Origin: Ephemerocybe angulata
Taxonomy: Eukaryota > Basidiomycota > Agaricomycetes > Agaricales > Psathyrellaceae
Assembly (NCBI GenBank): GCA_013368325.1
Contig: JAACJK010000016.1
Span: forward strand, 124,001 to 188,000
DNA: 64,000 nucleotides
Reading direction: 5' to 3'
Shown in pieces: positions 58,157-64,000 of this stretch (its first letter is position 1; each line of letters opens with the position of its first letter). The notes beneath the pieces are model-generated. The model worked only from the letters and a program-made list of their open reading frames with translations, ran no database searches and was not told the origin of the DNA. A program made the translations under genes and the position numbers.

Positions 58157-61100
58157 GTAATATCTCGTTTTCCTTTGCACCCACTTCATTGGGTTCGTGG
58201 TTGCTGTGCCCTGGTATTACTTGCTCATACTTGTTCGCTTCTCCCTCGTCGTCGAGGCGCGGACTTCGGCCGCCCTCGAGTCGGACGCCTCATACGTGCG
58301 CTCTTCGATTGTCGCTACGAGGTCAAAATCCCGGATCGTCCTTAGTTGGAGGGTTCGTACTGTATCCTTCACGTTCCTCACGGACGTCTCTCCCACTCTC
58401 CCTCATCCTCACATATTTCGTCCGTCCATACTCCTCATTGTCATCATCATACCCCCGTCGTCGTCGCGCCTCAGCCTTCGACAGCGTCGCACGCGCTAAA
58501 CATAGCTCTGGTACTCTTTCTCTCTGCATACAACACACACCCTATGTTGACCTCCCTCCCCCGGTATCCGATATCGATCCTCGTCATGAACCCTAATGAC
58601 TTGTTTGCTTTATTTTTTCTCTTGTTTCGCCAAGAAGTATCCAGGATGGTTTCGCGATGTACGGTGTATCCGGCTTTGGCTTTCCTTCAACGACAGGGTA
58701 CGTCTAGTCAATGTTTTTTATTGAAATGGAATCATGAATGGGGTGTGGGGCGAGCGCGTGGAGGTTTGGACTTTGCCTCTGGGAGTCTGGAGCGGTCGAG
58801 AGGGTCCGACAGGTGTGTTGGGTTGCCGGGTGTGGATGCAAAGTCGGACTTTGGAGTAAGCACTGTAGTTCGGCGAGGTGGGCAGCTCCAAATTTAAAGC
58901 GCTCTGAGTATGCATCGGATGTGTATCGATGCGCCTATGGCTCCAAAGGTTTGACTATGTACCAGATGAGCATCGACGTTCGTTTGGGCGGGTGGATCAA
59001 CGCATTAGACCACACTTTGGAGAACGCTCGGTCACATAACCCGGACCTTGGACAATCAAACCTAGAAGGGGGAAAGTGCATTCCTGAACAGCCGCCTGGA
59101 AGTCATGGTGAAACACCAATGTCCATACTCCTGCCAGAGGTCTGAGGTAGTCACGTATCACAGCCATTATTCGATCAGATCGCGACAGTGCCCAGGGAGA
59201 CTGTCAGCTGGACTTGGCGCCTGCTCTGCGATCTGTGTGCGCGTCTACGTACTAACAGCTACATGTAGCTTACTAGGTACTTCTATCTGTGAATCGATGT
59301 TCGTGGCTCTTCTTTGGCTGATTCTTCTATTCTACCAAGTGATTCCTCGCTTCGATATCCGGATATCCACGTTGGTAGTATAACGGAGTTTGCAAAGTCC
59401 ATCAACCTATGTCACCACTTGTTAGGCTGTAGCTTTGTACAAGCGCACTTTGATTTACTTAGCGGAGGCACTGGGTTTAACTCTATGCGTAAGGAATGCA
59501 CCGCGATGACCCTATGAATCTACCTTTGGAGTCCCTCGGTCACTTCACCCTGAGCATTGGCAATTAAATATAGATGAAGAGACTATACCCTCGAACATGC
59601 ACACATGAGCTCCTGCAGCAATTTTCGTGTATGAGTAGACTCACGTATCGAAGCCACGGATCACGGATGAGCGTATGTCTGAAACTCGATTGGGCTGTTG
59701 AATGCTCCCAGGTCACTGAAGCCAGAGCTTCAATGCCTCAACTCCGACTCATCATGCCCGTCCTTTTGGGTCAGACTCCACCCCTCGGATAACCTCTTGA
59801 AGCGTCCAATTTAACCTGAGTCCTCAGAGGACTCGGTAGTGAATTAGCCCCTTTCAATCAATTCAATATTCCACGCGTCTAATATTGGCCTCACTCCGTA
59901 ACTCCACAGCCCCAAAAGAATCGCGGAAGTGGTGCGTTCCCCCCGCGTCCCCCTCGATTTAGTCTCTCGTCACTCCCTGTTCTCGACACGCCGCGCCTTC
60001 ATGCGCAAGCCCTCGGCGGACTCCCTCTTTCATTCTTTACCTACCTTCGACACGCACGCACGCATGCTCACTCGTTCGCCCTCCTATAATCAATCGTTCT
60101 CTTCAAAAAAACGCCTCGTTCGCCACACGACCGACTTGCCTGCCAGGCGGCCCGTCCCTCATACAATATCATAACATACGTACCATACCCCTTGTTCTAT
60201 CCATCGTTCGTTCGTTTTCCGTTTACTGGTCTTGACGCGGTACCTCCACCATCTTCCTCCGCCATCGCACCATTTGCTCACGCGCGCGCACGTTCCATCG
60301 CACGTCGCTCCGATTCTCTCGTCTCTTATACGTAGCATACTTCTACATCCCCCTTCCCTTCCCTCATACCTCTTCTCACGTCGTTTGTAAACTGGATCTC
60401 GACGACTACTCGTATAACTGATTGATACCTCCTTGCTACCTCTCGTCTGGTTACATACATACTGACAGCTTGTTACCCACGTTGATACCTTTTGTTTTAG
60501 TACTTGGTGCTTTGTTCGAGTTATGCATGGATATGGCCGCACGGATTTCTTGGTTCTCTTGCACTTCGGTGTCGAGTGGGGGATGACATGTGAGTGGGAT
60601 GGGTTGGGGATGGGTACGTACAATACATGAGTAAGTGAATGACTTTGGATTGCAATTTGAGTGGAATGGAAGGAGAGGGACGTGGAAGAATGGTCAACTG
60701 TCCAGTATCCTGCGTTGATTGCTGTCTCGCGGCTGAGCTCGTAAAGTGTCAATGCGAGAGGCGTCTTGTAATGCTCGGTACGAAGGGCGTGGTTGTTCCA
60801 GGCTGCCTTCGTTTCATTGAGCGACTTATGGATACGCTGGCTGCAATCTTTTCTGTGAAGCGCACACGGCGCTCATACGGATGAGCTCTGTCGCACGAGA
60901 AGCTCGCCTTCAAGCGAAATGGAAACGGAGTGAGAAAGCGCAATGAAGTTTCGATCGATGGTGGGAGATGTGGGTGCTTTAGTGTTGATGCCTTATAGCC
61001 ACTCGGAACGTGGGTGGCCCGCTACGGCTGAGCAGTTGGCAAATCGAGTTAAGCGCCTGCGTGGGCGCCTAAAATGCCGGCGTAAAGACGCTCGTTTCCT

Positions 61101-61674
61101 GGCACAATGGATGGCTTGACTAACTCAAATGAGCACATCGCCACGGATTCTGATTTGCGTGCTGTGGGATAGAGTGTAAATACAGTTCGAGAGAATGCTC
61201 AGATGTAGCTCAGTTTGGACTCGGAGAGATGTGTCAAAGATGAACCAGGGAGTATATGCTCAACTCGATTAGCACACTGTATCGAACGACTCGTTCAGTT
61301 AGTAGCGTTGCCTTCGCCGCATTCTGGCCTCGAACAGATACGTTTGAACGTACTTATGTTAGGTGCAGAAGATCAACTGGACGCCGATCGTTTCTCATAG
61401 CCGATGCCTCGACTGATATACGCAGCGAATGGGGCGCCCCTTCAAGTCGACGATTACATTATGGAGCACGATGATCTCTGGGCCCAGCAAGAGTGAGGTA
61501 CTTGAGCATAGATTTGTCGGGACCTACGATAGACGAACGGAAGGGGCTACGGTAAACGGAGGTGTGTGCGAAAGGGGTACGGTTGTATGGTGTAGGGGAG
61601 CAGAGCACGACATACTATATATTACTTGAAGACTTGTTATCGCCTGGTGCATCGTCTTAACGCAGTATGCAGAC
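58157..61674. other. No gene recognised
   Basis: Several open frames exist (for example 58189-58596, 58738-59145, 60159-60752) but none shows a domain. The stretch 60000-60500 is pyrimidine rich on the plus strand, a feature common in fungal promoters. An ATG at 58658 is followed by YGVSGFGFPSTT and a donor (GTACGT at 58699), which could be a short first exon; evidence is too thin to call a gene. Confidence 0.35.
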
Positions 61675-61678
61675 CCCT

Positions 61679-62046
61679 TGTAAGGATGGCGTTGCGGCTG
61701 CGCGCCGACACCACCTTATTCCGCCTCCATTCCCAACGGGCCAACGACGGGCCAACGATGTAGCGCCAGCCCGACCTCGGACGATGACCGACCCACCGCG
61801 GGCGGTCTCGTATGCATTTCGTAGTCAGCTAGTTTCCATTTCTACGTATATAAGGCTCCTATGTACCTACCGGTTCGTTAGTTCGCTCCTCCCCCGAGCT
61901 CATCCCTCTATCCGTCCTCCAATCCATCATCCTTTCGTCTCCATGTCCCCAGGATCGTCCTTCAAGTTACCCCCCTTCGAACCTCGCAGTCCTTCTGCGA
62001 GAACGTGTGACGGCATTCGGTGCCCACACGGTCTTGTTGTCTTACA
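61679..62046 (+). mobile_element. Solo LTR, same family as the 19.2-20.3 kb element
   Basis: 368 bp from TGTAAGGATGG to GTCTTACA. A perfect 4-bp duplication CCCT flanks it (61675-61678 and 62047-62050). A TATATAAGG box lies at 61847-61855. The element at 19229-20314 carries the same LTR inverted relative to this one. No internal sequence remains. Confidence 0.85.
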
Positions 62047-62050
62047 CCCT

Positions 62051-62892
62051 CCTTCTCGGGGCCGTGTTCGACGAGGCCAGGACGGTTGATCTGGGCATAC
62101 CGAGAAAAGCCAGTCACCTCCTCGTCACGACGACCTCCCCGCTCCCAGTCTCGTCCGATGCACTGTAAAAAGACAGCGTAAACTGTTCTCCCTCACCATC
62201 GCTCTTAATCACTGGCTAACGGTGTCAACAATGCAGCCAATGTTGCATTATATACCTCCAAAATTGCTCGAAATATCTACGTACAGGCCTTACAACAACA
62301 TGATGGATATACAACGGAGGCACGAAACATATAAACGAAGAATAAAGACGAGGGGACAGGAATGGGCGCGTAACAGCACGCGCGGTGCTCGCCCCCTCTC
62401 TCCAACGGCATACATATCGAATACACTCACCTTGCACCACTACCCCCTCACCACGCCGCCGCCCTCCTCACCTTCCTCACCCTTCCCACCTCCTCGCCCT
62501 CGTCTGGCGTAGGCATATCCGTCCCAGTCCCGACATGTATGGTGAGGACGGGTGTAAGAGACACCTCGTTCTGATCGCGCTCAATCGCAGATCCAAAAAT
62601 AACTTCAATGAGAAAAGCACCAGCCGCGCGAAGGGCTCGTACGACCAACAATCGACGACAGACCGACCGAGAACGAAGTCGCGCTCAGCCACGAACGACG
62701 ACACGAAGTCGAGTGTTTCGAAGACGATCGCCGCTCGACGCTTCCCCCGATGCTGGCCCGATGCCAGTAATATGAGGGATAAACGAATAACCAGTTGGAA
62801 TTAGATAGTAAAAATTAAACAAAACGCGAAACTAAACGAGGAGAAACGAAAAGAAAGCGGAACAAACGCCAAAGCGAGTGAAACGGCGTACG
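62051..62892. other. Unassigned; weak coding signal on the minus strand
   Basis: A minus-strand frame at 62651-62448 is protein-like (AFLIEVIFGSAIERDQNEVS, TGTDMPTPDEGEEVG) and ends shortly before a GTGAGT donor at about 62432. It may belong to the spliced fragment D copy 2 just upstream, but I could not join the exons. Confidence 0.3.
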
Positions 62893-62896
62893 CGCG

Positions 62897-63452
62897 TGGA
62901 GGGTATCTGGATGGTCGAAGAAATGGGGGAACGAGTGTCAAACAAAGCGAGACGTGCATAGGAATCGTCCGATACAGAGAACAGCAGAATGACTATCAGA
63001 TACGCTCACCAGACGCCGTCAGACGCATCCAAGCCCCAATCCAACTTAACTCGTCAACGCTCATCATCGTCACCGGCATCGCGCACCCGAGTTCTACGTC
63101 GCCGCTCCCCGGTACACTTGTGCTAGTCAGTAAATATTTTCTCGGGCCCGGTGTGCTGCGCACCGTGGCCGAGTCGATAATGAAGAAGAAATCGACACAC
63201 CGAACAGTGTCGAAAAGGCTCAGATAGGATTACCTACCCGACCTCGAAACACCGACTCACCAATCAAGCCCACATCCCTGGCTCGTCAGTCCTCCTTCCA
63301 CCTACACCTTCCCTCCCACAACAACGGATACAACTCCCACACGCCCCTCAAACTCCCTCCCACACTCCCCCGAAGTCTCACTCTCCAACCACGCCTCCAA
63401 ACTCTTACCCAGCCTTCCCTCTCCCACTCGCCTCCAATATATATACTCATCC
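62897..63452 (-). pseudogene. Duplicated gene fragment D, copy 2
   Basis: Matches 38393-38935. The clearest exon, 63218-63010, is fully open: FDTVRCVDFFFIIDSATV, then RSTPGPRKYLLTSTSVPG and MMSVDELSWIGAWMRLTASG. Donors and acceptors fit: a 103-nt intron follows (62907-63009, GTGAGC...ATCCAG) and a shorter one precedes, after a piece ending ARDVGLI. This copy is better preserved than copy 1, yet the first exon piece has an in-frame stop. Family not recognised. Confidence 0.5.
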
Positions 63453-64000
63453 TCCCTCTCGCCTATCTAGAGCAGACGGGCGATGCAGCAACGTGCGGCG
63501 ATCACCAGCTCTAGAGACGAGAAAGGGAGGAGAGAGGAGGACAACGGAAACGGAGGAAGATGCACGCAAGACGCACCAAACGGAAGCGAGGAGACGATAA
63601 GGAGTGACGAGCGCTACTCCCCGCTCCGTCACTATCACGGATACCTTGTTGATTGTGAGTCCCGATCGGCACGAATAGCACCGGAGAAACGAAGGTATAT
63701 CAAATGGGCAAATGCTTACCTCGACCATCACGCCGTCCGAGATACTAGCTGCAACGTCGACAAGTTCCCCCCACCTCTACCCCAAGTCCGTCTCCATCCG
63801 TCGCCGTCGTGGTACGTCGTCCTGCTCGTCGTTACGCCATCGCCCTACTCGCGCTCAGACCCGCTGTCCATCAACCCATCGCCGCCGCCCTTCATCTATC
63901 TTCCATCCCCCATCGCCTTCATCCTTCTTCATTCACCCATCGCCGCGCCGCTCCACCACACCTCCCGATTGCCTCCAACCCATACGCCGTTCGACTGCAC
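63453..64000. other. Edge of window; flank shared with the coiled-coil copies
   Basis: Sequence such as TCCACCACACCTCCCGATT (63952) also occurs at about 28267, and 63690-63780 resembles 28030-28130 and 43590-43690. A further coiled-coil family copy may lie beyond the window edge. No gene is recognised here. Confidence 0.4.

Noticed and set aside
58658..58698. Short first exon (YGVSGFGFPSTT) of a new gene
   Set aside because: Only a dozen codons followed by a donor-like GTACGT; no second exon could be joined.

Overview
The window looks like repeat-rich, gene-poor DNA of a filamentous basidiomycete (probably Agaricomycetes). The evidence is introns of 46-88 nt with GTRNGT donors and YAG acceptors, a KDZ-associated CxC5/CxC6 cysteine-cluster gene of a type expanded in mushroom-forming fungi, and Ty3 and copia retroelements. 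I see no bacterial-style operons, rRNA, tRNA or CRISPR. All assignments come from reading the sequence; no database search was run.

Layout. 1-24 kb is a mosaic of direct repeats (1.6 kb, 0.75 kb and 0.6 kb units, a nine-copy palindromic repeat, and a short palindromic CTCCG-AAGGG-CGGAG motif). Broken host genes sit inside it: a truncated cysteine-motif gene (1.3 kb), histone H3 pieces (4.1-4.5 and 17.7-18.2 kb), a Methyltransf_16-type protein methyltransferase piece (12.6-13.0 kb), a SIM/NLS-like protein tail (15.8 and 18.3 kb), and two unrecognised spliced fragments. Between repeats lie a copia 3' end plus LTR (5.8-6.3 kb) and a five-exon CxC5/CxC6 gene on the minus strand (6.5-8.4 kb). A short non-autonomous LTR element (19.2-20.3 kb) and a decayed Ty3 gag (21.2-22.9 kb) follow. 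24-37 kb is an old, diverged segmental duplication with GCGAGTAA minisatellites and a solo copia-type LTR. 39.4-40.3 kb is a 60-bp-period minisatellite. 41.0-42.5 kb is a recent TRIM-like element with identical LTRs. A coiled-coil gene family has five decayed copies at 28.6, 32.1, 44.4, 46.4 and 49.5 kb.

The best-preserved mobile element is a 6.4-kb Ty3/gypsy retrotransposon at 51551-57984 (minus strand). It has identical 207-bp LTRs, a 4-bp target duplication, PBS, PPT, a gag with a zinc knuckle, and a complete pol. Gag and pol are joined by what reads as a textbook -1 frameshift site: GGGAAAT, a 5-nt spacer, and a 13-position hairpin with the gag stop in its loop. The element sits in the last part of the longest coiled-coil gene copy; removing it and one target duplicate restores that gene's frame across the junction.

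Most unusual are the frameshift module, the retroelement's departures in its protease and RT motifs, and the mosaic of gene fragments, including tandem histone H3 pieces. A recurring 4-bp target duplication in three unrelated LTR elements is also notable.
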